DNA of 64,000 bases from Gonocerus acuteangulatus (GCA_946811695.1 OX328130.1:72449232-72513231), one strand, 5' to 3'. Shown: positions 42,195 to 52,261, counted from the stretch's first letter. Notes: generated by a model not told the origin, from the letters alone. Program-made: numbers and translations.

Positions 42195-42825
42195 AAGTAC
42201 CCAAGCAAATGCCTATTTCGAGTTCCCCATACTGACACAAGTTATATATGAAACATTGGTTATTACTAACAAATGCTTTATATTATTAAAATATAATCAT
42301 AGTGCTTGGACTGAAGCTCTTCTTGCATTGAACAGCCTAAGGAGTACCTCCTTGCAAAATATAAGGTCTAATATAATGTAAAACACATTGTAGGATATAT
42401 TGAGTAACAGTTTATTATCGATGGTACAATATGTAAGAAATATTTGCATGATATAAAGTTCATACAATGAGTAATGAAAAGCTTAATCTTCTTGAACTTC
42501 TTCATCTATGTTTCCAGTAGTTGGCCAACCCAATATTTACAAACTGAGTTTACAAAAATTCTTCTTTTTTTAAACAATGAAGTTAGCAGATGAGACAACT
42601 AAACAACGCAAAAAATGTCAGTAGAAAACCACAAACACTAAAATTACCTGGACTGACGCCCTTTCTACATGGAATAATAAAATTAGTGTTTCTATGGGAA
42701 CAATGTATTGGACTTAAGTCCTCTTAATATAAAAATGTGAAGTGACCGTCAGGGAAAACGAATCCATCAATAACTCATTTTGGGAAAAAAATGGACTGAA
42801 GCTCTTTTTGCATGGATCGGTTGAT
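42195..42825 (-). repeat. Dispersed repeat R-E, inverted copy
   Basis: Reverse of 32300-33060, including the terminal coding remnant (GWPTTGNIDEEVQED, stop at 42485-42483) and repeated words around ggactgaagctctt at about 42310, 42655 and 42795. Confidence 0.62.
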
Positions 42826-43256
42826 TTATTCTCTAGACAATCTTACCCACAGTTTGCATTTTGCAAGTTCATGTCATCTCCGTCGAGTAATACCAAAACT
42901 ATATTCGACACGCCTTAAATTCAACCCAAAAAAAAAAAAAAAAAAAAAAAACTATATTCAATCATATGATACAGAATTATCAGCGTTCTACCTTTCTCTT
43001 TACTACATCTATGTGGGAAATATTTCTTGCGTATAATTTCCCTGAAGTGGTCATATCTTATTTTGGTGTTTCGGGGAGTATACGAATGCGTTATAAAATT
43101 ATGTTTTTAATATAATATATTACCAAACACCTGGGCTAAGATTTTATAAAGAAGTGGCGATTGTAGGGAATGATATTATTAGTGATATAGTAAGATGTTT
43201 CCTTTTTGAAACTTATAGAACATTTTTTAATAAAGTATTGTCCTGGTTCAAGCAGT
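42826..43256. other. Nothing recognised
   Basis: AT-rich flank of the full-length LINE, with an A run at 42929-42950. Confidence 0.55.
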
Positions 43257-43325
43257 TATTATTGAATTTTCAAACATATGTGCTAACTTCGAGTAGATAG
43301 ACGTATAAATTAACTACTCCGAAAA

Positions 43326-44558
43326 ATGACTGATTTCTCTACGACTGATGGGAAATCTCACTCTGAAAATGAAGTATTGAAGATTGCTAACAAAGAAGAA
43401 TTGTATAAGTCTTGGTTTACCCAAACCTTGACTGAAGAATGTTTAAATAACTCGCCAAGATATTTAACCATTAGAATTCTTGACGAAGGCATTGATTTCA
43501 ACAAGATTAGCCCTTTTATTATCTCCAGATGGATAACGAGCATAGGTAAGGAAGTTGCAGTTAATAAAAATAGAAAAGATGGAACCCTAACCATTAATTG
43601 CCATAACCTCACCATATGCACAAAATTACTGAAGCTAACCCAATTTCAGAATTACAAAATTAAAGTCCTACCACATAAGACCTTGAATTTTTGTAGAGGA
43701 GTTTTTAGATGTTCTGAATTGGAGAATCTAACCAATAGCGAAATTATTTCGGAATTACAAGACCAAAACGTCACGCATATTCGTCGAATATCTCCGAAAT
43801 CAGGGCGTACGTTATTTGTTGTGACATTCATGACTACATCTCTTCCCGAAAAAATTCGCATTGGCTACATGTCCATCCCTATCAGCCTATACATTCCTCA
43901 ACCATTACGCTGCTACAGATGTCATCAGCTGAACCATACTGTCCAAACTTGTCGTAGAAAAGTAGATGTTTGTGGCAGATGTTCAAAAGACAATCACGAA
44001 GGCCCCTGTGAGAATTTAAAATGCTGCAACTGTGGCCTGGAACACGTCTCCTGGGACAAAAAATGTGCAGTTTACCAAAAAGAAGCCATAATAGTGAAAC
44101 ATATGGCTATAGAGAAGATTAGCTACGGTGAGGCTAAACGGCGCATAAATCTAAGGGAAACTAGCTACGCCAAGAAGACTGAGCCTAATAGCGAAAATAA
44201 TTTATTTAAGAGAATCTTCGAGGTTCTTAATAAAATGGAATCATTTCTGCAAGGGGCTCAAAATTTACCAAGCCGGGAAGTGATATCAGATTCGGCTGAA
44301 GACTCCGATAAAAAATCTTGTGACTGCCAGATCAATTATGTCCTTGCTGGAGTAGAAGAAAGATTGAAGTCGCTAGAAGAGACTCTAACAAAATTACACC
44401 CTAAAGGAAAGGGTAAAAAAACCACTTCTAGCACTGTCCTATCTCCAGGAACTCAACAAGGATCCAACAGCCAATCGAAGGATGGAACGACTGCCGGCGG
44501 GAGAACACAAATTCCTGAAACTGGAGGAAGAGGAAGTCGGAATAAAAAGAAGCCATGA
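43326..44558 (+). CDS. LINE ORF1, Gag-like nucleic-acid-binding protein
   Basis: 410 codons, intact. ORF1 proteins of this type bind element RNA and form the ribonucleoprotein used for retrotransposition. Residues 196-247 hold three consecutive zinc knuckles: CYRCHQLNHTVQTC (CX2CX4HX4C), CGRCSKDNHEGPC (one residue shorter), and a variant CCNCGLEHVSWDKKC. The part before them is an RRM-like or unassigned acidic-basic region; the C-terminal third is rich in K, E, S and G (ends GGRGSRNKKKP). The start is the first ATG after the short 5' UTR and follows 'cgaaaa'. It precedes ORF2 by 97 bp without overlap, so ORF2 must be translated by reinitiation or another route. Confidence 0.9.
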   Translation: MTDFSTTDGKSHSENEVLKIANKEELYKSWFTQTLTEECLNNSPRYLTIRILDEGIDFNKISPFIISRWITSIGKEVAVNKNRKDGTLTINCHNLTICTKLLKLTQFQNYKIKVLPHKTLNFCRGVFRCSELENLTNSEIISELQDQNVTHIRRISPKSGRTLFVVTFMTTSLPEKIRIGYMSIPISLYIPQPLRCYRCHQLNHTVQTCRRKVDVCGRCSKDNHEGPCENLKCCNCGLEHVSWDKKCAVYQKEAIIVKHMAIEKISYGEAKRRINLRETSYAKKTEPNSENNLFKRIFEVLNKMESFLQGAQNLPSREVISDSAEDSDKKSCDCQINYVLAGVEERLKSLEETLTKLHPKGKGKKTTSSTVLSPGTQQGSNSQSKDGTTAGGRTQIPETGGRGSRNKKKP

Positions 44559-44654
44559 ATCCAAACCACTCTACAGCAAACACTTCTTTAACTTTCCATT
44601 TTGTACATGCAAAGCCAGTTCTCACTCATTGGTATTTATATTTTTTAGATAACT

Positions 44655-45659
44655 ATGTCGGTGCTCCAATGGAATATTAACGGTATCAAAAGGCACTTTG
44701 CTGATCTCCAGAATCTAATGCAAGACGAGACCAAGACGTTCAACATAATTGCACTACAAGAAACACACACCGCTCCAGGTAAGCAAATCACCTTACGAGG
44801 CTATAATTCCTATTTCAAGGACTATACGCAAGGAGGTAGAGCATGCGGCGGTGTCTGTATCTATGTTAAAGATTGTATTCACAGCGAACCTGTACGGCTG
44901 CTGACTACACTTCAAGCAGTTGCTGCAATAGTATACATACCGTTCAAAGTTACTGTCTGTAGCATTTATCTTCCACCAGGTGAACCTATTGATGTACATG
45001 CATTACACGATCTCATAACACAACTCCCGCAACCTCTGCTCTTGGTAGGAGATATTAATTCTGAGAGCAGAATATGGGGAGCACAGACCACTAACACTAG
45101 AGGACGTACAATAGAAAGTATATTCGAACAAAACGATCTTCTTCCCCTTAACACAAACCGACCAACACATTTATGTCCCCGAACAGGAACGTACACTAAT
45201 ATTGACGTATCTGTCTGCTCACCAAGAATATTTACAAATTTTTCTTGGGAAGTCAGTTCTGATTCTTTTGGAAGCGACCACTTCCCCATTATGATAACCC
45301 CCAATATGATACAAAGATATTTTCAATCCATACCCCGTTACAACTTCAAACGTGCAGAATGGGAAAAATTTCAAAATTTAATATTAGATCAATTAGGAAA
45401 TTCGTGTTTAAATGACATTGATCAATTTTCAAAATTAATTCGAACAGCAGCAGATGCGTCAATACCTAAGACTCCGGACACTTACAAGAAAAAACCAGTT
45501 CCCTGGTGGAACGATGAATGCCAAAGGGCAGTCTCTGAACGTAGAAAAGCGCTTCGCCAGTTTAATAATAACCCATGCCACACTTTCTTGCAGGAGTATA
45601 AGCGTAAAAAGGCAAAAGCACAATATATTATACGGTCTAGCAAAAAGAAATGTGGATAG
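44655..45659 (+). CDS. LINE ORF2, apurinic/apyrimidinic-like endonuclease part
   Basis: 334 codons. Motifs of the APE-type endonuclease run in order: LQWNINGIKRHF (Asn), IIALQETHT (catalytic Glu), a GGVCIYVKD strand, SIYLPPG, LLLVGDINSESRIWG (Asp/Asn), NRPTHLCPRTGTYTNIDVSV, and SDSFGSDHFPIMI (terminal SDH). This domain nicks target DNA to prime reverse transcription. After it the sequence RAEWEKFQNLIL and a basic linker lead to SSKKKCG and a stop at 45657-45659. The following reverse transcriptase lies in the -1 frame and begins 7 bases before this stop. Either one base was lost near the 'caaaaagaaatg' run or the two parts are joined by frameshifting. Confidence 0.9.
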   Translation: MSVLQWNINGIKRHFADLQNLMQDETKTFNIIALQETHTAPGKQITLRGYNSYFKDYTQGGRACGGVCIYVKDCIHSEPVRLLTTLQAVAAIVYIPFKVTVCSIYLPPGEPIDVHALHDLITQLPQPLLLVGDINSESRIWGAQTTNTRGRTIESIFEQNDLLPLNTNRPTHLCPRTGTYTNIDVSVCSPRIFTNFSWEVSSDSFGSDHFPIMITPNMIQRYFQSIPRYNFKRAEWEKFQNLILDQLGNSCLNDIDQFSKLIRTAADASIPKTPDTYKKKPVPWWNDECQRAVSERRKALRQFNNNPCHTFLQEYKRKKAKAQYIIRSSKKKCG

Positions 45660-48313
45660 ATTTTTTAACATCCATTAACAAAAGCACGCCTCAAAACATT
45701 ATCTGGGCTAACATTAATAAAATACTACATAAAAGGTACAGAGCTCCAATTACAGCACTAAAGTACAATAATACTATAATAACGTCTCCAGTAGAAATTA
45801 GTAATATTTTCGGCCAACATTTTAGTCAAATTTCTGGAAATTCTAAGTTATCCGGTGAATCTCTAAATTACAAACATAGTCTTGAAAAAATACCCCTCAA
45901 TATAATAGCCCATCAAATTCACCCTCTTAATGAACCTCTCACGATGGCAGAATTAACATTAATTTTATCGAGTATTACGTACACAGCTCCTGGCAACGAT
46001 GGAATCTGTTATCAGATGTTGAAAAATCTACCACCTACTGGACTGTCGATCTTGTTAAAATTATTCAACAAAGCCTATGTTACAGGATCTTATCCAGAAA
46101 ATTGGAAAAAGTCAATTATTGTGCCTATCCTAAAACCTAAGCAAGATAATACGCTAACCAGCAACTATCGACCGATAGCACTCACCAACTGTATCTGTAA
46201 GCTATTTGAAAGAATATTGAATAAAAGGCTACTATGGTTTCTTGAAAAGAATCAACTTCTGTCTAACTATCAGTGTGGATTCAGGCAAAATCATTCAACC
46301 ATGGACCACATTGTGAGATTAGAAAGTGAAATTCTAAAAGCATTTGTTAAAAAAGAATCTATACTAGCCGTATCCTTTGACATTGAAAAAGCTTATGATA
46401 CAGTGTGGCGTAGAACTATCCTTTCAAAATTATCTGAATGGAATATTCATGGAAATTTCTTGAACTTCGTAATTAATTTCCTATCAAATAGGACATTCAG
46501 AGTGCAAATTGGTGTCACATTATCTAATGAATTCCTGCAAGAAAATGGTGTACCACAAGGAAGTGTACTAAGTACGACATTCTTTAAAATAGCTATGGAC
46601 ACTGTACGAGAACATATCTCTCCACCGGTGCGTTATTGCCTTTACGTAGATGATTTGCTTATTTATGTTAAAGCAAGAAATATAGACTATGCTAAGGATA
46701 TGATACAACAAAACATAGCAAGTCTCGAAAAATGGAGCGTTACTAACGGACTACACTTTTCAACAATAAAAACACACTATATAATTTTTACCAAAAAGAG
46801 ACAGATACCAAAACTCGACTTATATTTATCTAATGAATTAATCAATTCCACAAATACGCTTAAATTTTTAGGACTACAATTTGACTCCCGACTCACTTGG
46901 GTGCCCCATCTGAAGGAACTCGTTAATAGATGTAAGAAATCTCTGCATCTACTAAGGATTCTTAGTAATACTAAATGGGGAGCAGACAGACGTCTAATGC
47001 TTACATTCTACCGAGCATATACCAGGTCTCTACTGGATTATGGGAGTGTAGTGTATTCGTCTGCCAGAACCAGCACACTGAAAATACTGGACCCAATACA
47101 TACAACAGGTCTACGTCTTGCAACTGGTGCCTTCAGATCAAGCCCAGCCGTAAGTCTCTATGCTGAAAGCGGAGAACCACCATTGGAGCTCAGACGTATG
47201 TTCAACTGTATAAAATTTGTGCTGAAAAGTAAGTTCCTAAATAGTCCATGTACTCCAAATTCCTTAGAACAAACATACCTCGAACTATTTCAATATCATA
47301 CGAAAAGACAACGTCCCCTGCACATGAGATACTTAACATACACACAAAACTCGGATCTACAATATAGCATACCTCTACAAACTCCAGACTTGACTTGTAT
47401 ACCGTGGACAACAAGAAATTTAAAAATGGACCTCGAACTTACAAAATTCAAAAAAACTAACCCTACATCCAGAGAACTATATAAAAATATTTTTTATTCA
47501 CGACTGACTGAAAACACTGGAACACTGTTCATCTACACTGACGGGTCGAAAACAGCTGAAGGTGTAGGAGCGGCTGCTGTAGTTGGAGATGAAATCAAGT
47601 TGCTAAAGCTACCAAACATAACAAGCTCCTACTCAGCCGAACTACATGCTGTTATACTCGCACTGGACAACATACCTAACACTGAACACAGAAACATTAC
47701 TATCTGTACTGACTCACTGAGCGCAATTCTTACATTACAGGACATTTACAGTACTAATCCTTTAATACAAGAGATACACTATAAAATATCATTACTGAAC
47801 AACACAGTTACTCTGTATTGGCTACCAGGCCACGAAGACATCGGACCAAGTACCAACGTTGACTTACTAGCAAAACTTGCAGGACGAAAAGAACAAAAGG
47901 ACATTGACAGTTTGACGTACCAAGACTTGCACACTGAGGGTAAAGAGAGAATAATGCAAATTTGGCAGGATACCTGGTTTAAAGTTACAGATAATAAATT
48001 AAGGGAGATTAAGTATACAGTTCGGGAATGGCCTTCAAGTAGCAGAAGTAATAGACGAGAAGAAGTCGTCCTCTGCCGGCTGAGGATAGGCCATTCCCTA
48101 CTGACTCACTCATACCTTATGACACGACAAGACAGACCAATATGCCAGTACTGCAATACAACACTTACTGTTAAACACTTACTGACAGACTGTAGACTCA
48201 GGTTAAACACTGACTTACCATCAAACATGCATGAATTACTTTCAGATGACAGCAAACATATTTCAGACATATTCAAATTCCTTTCCAACATCAAAACTCT
48301 GGATAAAATCTAG
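45650..48313 (+). CDS. LINE ORF2, reverse transcriptase, RNase H and zinc finger part
   Basis: 887 codons. Reverse transcriptase motifs: PGNDGICYQMLKNL, SIIVPILKPKQD, NYRPIALTNCICKLFERIL, QCGFRQNHSTMDHI, AVSFDIEKAYDTVW (catalytic Asp), NGVPQGSVLSTTFF, and the active-site YVDD at about residue 332, then KFLGLQFD. RNase H: FIYTDGSKTAEGVGAA at about residue 626, SAELHAVILAL, ICTDSLSAILTL, and LPGHEDIGPSTNVDLLAKLA. C-terminal finger: CQYCNTTLTVKHLLTDC. All catalytic acids are visible and no stop interrupts it. In relatives this is one protein with the endonuclease; here the ATG at 45650 overlaps the upstream stop (ATGTGGATAG). Confidence 0.92.
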   Translation: MWIDFLTSINKSTPQNIIWANINKILHKRYRAPITALKYNNTIITSPVEISNIFGQHFSQISGNSKLSGESLNYKHSLEKIPLNIIAHQIHPLNEPLTMAELTLILSSITYTAPGNDGICYQMLKNLPPTGLSILLKLFNKAYVTGSYPENWKKSIIVPILKPKQDNTLTSNYRPIALTNCICKLFERILNKRLLWFLEKNQLLSNYQCGFRQNHSTMDHIVRLESEILKAFVKKESILAVSFDIEKAYDTVWRRTILSKLSEWNIHGNFLNFVINFLSNRTFRVQIGVTLSNEFLQENGVPQGSVLSTTFFKIAMDTVREHISPPVRYCLYVDDLLIYVKARNIDYAKDMIQQNIASLEKWSVTNGLHFSTIKTHYIIFTKKRQIPKLDLYLSNELINSTNTLKFLGLQFDSRLTWVPHLKELVNRCKKSLHLLRILSNTKWGADRRLMLTFYRAYTRSLLDYGSVVYSSARTSTLKILDPIHTTGLRLATGAFRSSPAVSLYAESGEPPLELRRMFNCIKFVLKSKFLNSPCTPNSLEQTYLELFQYHTKRQRPLHMRYLTYTQNSDLQYSIPLQTPDLTCIPWTTRNLKMDLELTKFKKTNPTSRELYKNIFYSRLTENTGTLFIYTDGSKTAEGVGAAAVVGDEIKLLKLPNITSSYSAELHAVILALDNIPNTEHRNITICTDSLSAILTLQDIYSTNPLIQEIHYKISLLNNTVTLYWLPGHEDIGPSTNVDLLAKLAGRKEQKDIDSLTYQDLHTEGKERIMQIWQDTWFKVTDNKLREIKYTVREWPSSSRSNRREEVVLCRLRIGHSLLTHSYLMTRQDRPICQYCNTTLTVKHLLTDCRLRLNTDLPSNMHELLSDDSKHISDIFKFLSNIKTLDKI

Positions 48314-48323
48314 CTACGCCCTT

Positions 48324-48325
<2 letters not shown>

Positions 48326-48401
<76 letters not shown>
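48326..48401 (+). repeat. 76-base T run in the LINE 3' UTR
   Basis: Lies 13 bp after the ORF2 stop, on the coding strand as poly-T. Truncated copies (5170-5191, 5290-5330) keep T-rich runs in the same place, so it is an inherited, expanding feature rather than a poly-A tail. Confidence 0.9.
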
Positions 48402-48768
48402 CTCCCCTTGTTTCAATTGTTTATTTTTGTTATATATAATATAAATTTATTCTTTCCTTCCTTCTTTTATCTGTCTATTTATTGTCTTATTTTTGCCTTT
48501 TCTCCCCTCTTGTTTTCCTCCCCCCCCTTTTTATCTCTGGAAGTAAATATCACTGAGTGAGACACTGAAATATCAACGCAGAATTAAGTTACTTCTATCA
48601 GCTAATAACTACTACTTTACTTACGACTCGTACTTTTAATTTACTTTACAATTTATCACTGACTATACAATTGACTTTCTTCTACTTACCTCAATTCTTT
48701 CAAGCTGCAGTTTCGTCGCCTGAGTTGCGATAAGCTTAATTAATAAATAAATAAATATTATTGAATTT

Positions 48769-48998
48769 CCTCAGGGTATATATTTAAGTTTGGATCCCCT
48801 CTCGTTTTAGACCGGTTTTGCTTATTTTACCAATATGTAGCGATTTTATCATAAATAGTGTGATTTTTTGCGGAAACCCAAATTTTGGTCTACATTGCTC
48901 TTAACCTTAGATCATTTTCTAAGATCGCCCCACTATAATTATTATGTATTTCCATTTTACATCTGTATCTGGGCGAGACGCTGTCATTCCGGGGTGCT
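48769..48998. other. Nothing recognised
   Basis: Spacer between the LINE duplication and a SINE. Confidence 0.55.
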
Positions 48999-49007
48999 CA
49001 TAAATCT

Positions 49008-49203
49008 TTTTTTTTTTTTTTTTCTTTTTTTTTACGGCGCATCGACATAATTCTTGGCCATTAGCACCGAGATCCAGAGTGCATCCAGGAATTTTCTCAG
49101 CGAGCCCTGAGATGAGAAAATTTCTGGCGCCGGTGGGGATCGAACCCACCATCTCCCGCTTATGAATCTAGCACGCTAGCCACTAGACCACGGGAGACCC
49201 CTC
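49008..49203 (-). mobile_element. tRNA-derived SINE2, copy 1
   Basis: Flanked by cataaatct at 48999-49007 and 49204-49212. The minus strand starts with a tRNA-like head (GGTCTCCCGTGGTCTAGTGG at the left, box A-like; ggtgggttcgatcccc as box B), then 'ggcgccagaaattttctc', a body ending 'ttatgtcgatgcgccg' and an A-rich tail (T run on the plus strand). The right duplication includes the first three bases of the neighbouring Helitron, so the SINE landed later. Confidence 0.88.
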
Positions 49204-49209
49204 CATAAA

Positions 49210-50978
49210 TCTATATATACAGAAATCACGTGTCTGTCTGTTTGTCCGTTTGTCTGTTTGTTCCTTATATAAATCTACACCGTTTGACCGACTTTGACCA
49301 AACTTGGCAAACAGGTAGGTCTTGATACGGGAAATCTCGTAGGCTAGGTCAAAATAGTCAAATGTCAAAATTCGGTCAAAAGGTCAAAAGTTTTGTTCAA
49401 GAAAAATTGGCTGCACAGGACCGTTCAGATTCTGACGGCCATTTTGAATAATGTCTCAAATTTATTTGTTGATGTTCTTGATAATTAGAATAACTCGAAC
49501 TCTGTGATGACTGTACATCATTATATAATCATGTAACATGTTCCATATTATAAAAGTCCTTCCTCATGCAATGAGGATATCCCTGTTGTGCATTAATAAA
49601 TTAAATTAAAATAATCATGTAATGCAGTTTATTTCAATTTTATATCAACAGTCAGAGTCTAACTAAGGAGCGCTGGCTATTCTTTGATAAGAGCTATATA
49701 CTCGCAGGTTGTGGTTCTGGCCTCTGTCGGCTGTTTTATGAATTGCTGTGGTGCTGGCCTCTGTTGTCTGTTTCACGAATTACTAGACAGATATAAACAA
49801 ATTCACACCGTTTGTCCGATTTTGACGTAACTGGGTATATCATATATCTGGGTAGATACGGGGAGAGTCATAGGCAGAAAGTCGGTGCAGCTTGGCACAC
49901 TGGGTAACAGCTAGTATACGGGTAGATCTTGATACGGGGAGAGTCATAGGCAGAAAGTAGGTGTAGCATGGCACACTGGGTAGCAGCTAGTATACAGGTA
50001 GATCTTGATACGGGGAGAGTCATAGGCAGAAAGTTGGTGTAGCTTGGCACACTGGGGAACAGCTAGTATACAGGTAGATCTTGATACGGGGAGAGTCATA
50101 GGCAGAAAGTCGGTGTAGCTTGGCACACTGGGGAACAGCTAGTATACAGGTAGATCTTGATACGGGGAGAGTCATAGGCAGAAAGTCGGTGTAGCTTGGC
50201 ACACCGGGTAACAGCTAGTATACAGGTAGATCTTGATACGGGGAGAGTCATAGATAGAAAGTAGGTGTAGCATGGCACACTGGGTAACAGCTAGTATACA
50301 GGTAGATCTTGATACGGGGAGAGTCATAGGCAGAAAGTAGGTGTAGCATGGCACACTGAGTAACAGCTAGTATACAGGTAGATCTTGATACGGGGAGAGT
50401 CATAGGCAGAAAGTAGGTGTAGCATGGCACACCGGGTAACAGCTAGTATACAGGTAGATCTTGATACGGGGAGAGTCATAGGCAGAAAGTAGGTGTAGCA
50501 TGGCACACCGGGTAACAGCTAGTATACAGGTAGATCTTGATACGGGGAGAGTCATAGGCAGAAAGTAGGTGTAGCATGGCACACCGGGTAACAGCTAGTA
50601 TACAGCTAGATCTTGATACGGGGAGAGTCATAGGCAGAAAGTAGGTGTAGCATGGCACACCGGGTAACAGCTAGTATACAGGTAGATCTTGATACGGGGA
50701 GAGTCATAGGCAGAAAGTAGGTGTAGCATGGCACACTGGGTAGCAGCTAGTATACAGGTAGATCTTGATACGGGGAGAGTCATAGGCAGAAAGTAGGTGT
50801 AGCATGGCACACCGGGTAACAGCTAGTATACAGGTAGATCTTGATACGGGGAGAGTCATAGGCAGAAAGTCGGTGTAGCTTGGCACACTGGGGAACAGCT
50901 AGTATACAGGTAGATCTTGATACGGGGAGAGTCATAGGCAGAAAGTAGGTGTAGCATGGCACACTGGGTAGCAGCTAG
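49210..50978 (+). mobile_element. Non-autonomous Helitron HelN1 with about 15 tandem 3' ends
   Basis: Starts TCTATATATACAGAAATCAC after A, with 'cgtgtctgtctgtttgtccg' and 'accgtttgaccgactttgacc'. A middle segment has 'tatcaacagtcagagtc' and 'ctggcctctgt'. It ends CTAG at 50975-50978 before T. Both ends obey the Helitron rules (5' TC, 3' hairpin then CTAG, insertion between A and T). No Rep or helicase coding, so it depends on an autonomous partner. Confidence 0.88.
49850..50978 (+). repeat. 76-bp array of Helitron 3' termini, 15 units
   Basis: Each unit carries 'gatcttgatacggggagagtc', 'aggcagaaagta', the hairpin ggtgtagcatggcacacc (GGTGT/ACACC), gggtaacag and CTAGT. CTAG occurs at about 49911, 49987, 50063, 50137, 50213, 50290, 50366, 50442, 50518, 50594, 50670, 50746, 50822, 50898 and 50975. 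Hairpin variants keep pairing in many units (acaccg versus acactg). Short frames on the minus strand simply repeat with the unit. Confidence 0.93.
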
Positions 50979-51364
50979 TAAATTATAAAAAAAGAACGCC
51001 CTATCGAAAACTTACTTTAATGCCTTACTTTAAAAAATTACTTTTCACAATGGTCTAACCGTTTTCGAAATATTTAAGAAAATATCCAAAAATCCCAAAA
51101 CTGTTCTGGTACCTATATAATTTAATTTTTTTTAATACTTTTTTTAAAAAACTTTAAACCCCTAACGTGAAAAAAAACTTAAATAATGTAGTTTGTGAGT
51201 ATCTAATTCGATAATCGTGAGTATTTTTTGGACAGCATTCTTCAAAAATATGACTTCAGATATGGATTATGGGCATCGACAAGGGTTTTGTTGTTTTAAC
51301 AAATTATAATAAAGTATTTTTTTTTTCTAATTTTGTCTATGAATGAATTTATTTAAAGATATTA
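50979..51364. other. Nothing recognised
   Basis: AT-rich spacer between Helitron and Tigger element. Confidence 0.5.
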
Positions 51365-51739
51365 CAGTAGACCCCCCATTATCCGGGACTCTATTATCCG
51401 GGATTCCAATTAACCGGGGTCTCGATGGGGGAATTTTTATTTTTATTCCTTCTTTAAATATTATGTACATATATACATATTATTTAAAGAAGGAATAAAT
51501 AAAAATAATTAATTTAAATATGAATTTAAATTAATTTCGTACATTTTAAACTAACAACGAATGGAAAAACAGCGCTGTTTTCGGAAGAATGTGATTTCAT
51601 ATTTCTTGGAACTGAAATGTTTTCGCGTCTTTCTATGAATCTCCTACTGGGCTGTTAGCCTACCAAGGAAATATTACCTCAGTTGGGCTTTAACTCTTCA
51701 CTCGAGTACATACATATGTTACATAAAAATTAAAATAGC

Positions 51740-51920
51740 TCAAAATATAAAAGACGTCGTGTTAACTTTAGAACAAAAATTAACCGTTATAAACCGGCTT
51801 CAGTGTGTGAAGCCTGGGCAGATGTACCCCCTACGACGTTAAAAAAACTTGGCTGGAATGTGACATGAATGAAGAGGGATTTGAAAAACTTACAGAAACT
51901 GAGACAGCCGAACTGCACCG
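51740..51920 (+). pseudogene. Tigger-type transposase, N-terminal relic
   Basis: SKYKRRRV continues after a one-base shift as TLEQKLTVINRLQ, the usual start of the N-terminal HTH in pogo/Tigger transposases. Further on, KKTWLECDMNEEGFEKLTE resembles the region before the catalytic domain. Frame changes show it is dead. It is cut off by the R-C repeat beginning at 51921. Confidence 0.62.
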
Positions 51921-52005
51921 GAAAAAGTCCGACTCGCAGGAACTGCGTCATCTTAGCGCGGTTCCATTCATATCCCTAGTGTCAATTTGTAGACTTAGAA
52001 TAGAA
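51921..52005 (+). repeat. End of dispersed repeat R-C
   Basis: AAAAAGTCCGACTCGCAGG and 'aactgcgtcatcttagcgcgg' match in reverse 36121-36205 and 14205-14290. The similarity of the first bases to the end of R-B (AAAAGTCCGTCACGCAGG) suggests related families. Confidence 0.55.
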
Positions 52006-52261
52006 ACAGTTATTAATTTGTTTAAATCATTCCTAATGTAAACAAATATTAAAAAAAACAACAAGATTGTCGGCTAGGGATGAAACTATCCTAAGCAGAA
52101 ATTACTCTTTCTGCCGTCCCAAGTTTCGGTCTACGAAGACTCTTCTACGAATATATTTCTAATTTACTTAACTTGCAGTGCAAACATATCCATTTTACTC
52201 TTAAATTCAATTAAACAAAATAAAATTGTACAAGAAAATGAGAAAGTAGTGTTATTTTTTT

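Larger units (their letters stand above)
43270..48755 (+). mobile_element. Near-intact non-LTR retrotransposon (LINE, I-group type)
   Basis: About 5.5 kb flanked by a perfect 13-bp duplication tattattgaattt (43257-43269 and 48756-48768), so both ends and a recent insertion are well supported. Order: 5' UTR of only 56 bp, ORF1 (43326-44558), 97-bp gap, ORF2 with endonuclease, reverse transcriptase, RNase H and a terminal zinc finger (44655-48313, with one frame change at 45650), 3' UTR with 76 consecutive T, and an (AATA)n tail. RNase H in ORF2 and the short A/T tail point to the I superfamily. Truncated relatives lie at 4936, 7876, 37930 and 60283. Confidence 0.92.

Noticed and set aside
48231..48560. 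109-codon frame with a long phenylalanine run
   Set aside because: Read-through of the 76-base T run in the LINE 3' UTR.
49126..49200. tRNA gene on the minus strand
   Set aside because: Same head occurs at 61080-61157 with identical 3' body and a target duplication, so it is SINE2.
49850..50978. CRISPR-like array
   Set aside because: No unique spacers: units are contiguous 76-bp copies of a Helitron terminus in a eukaryotic context.
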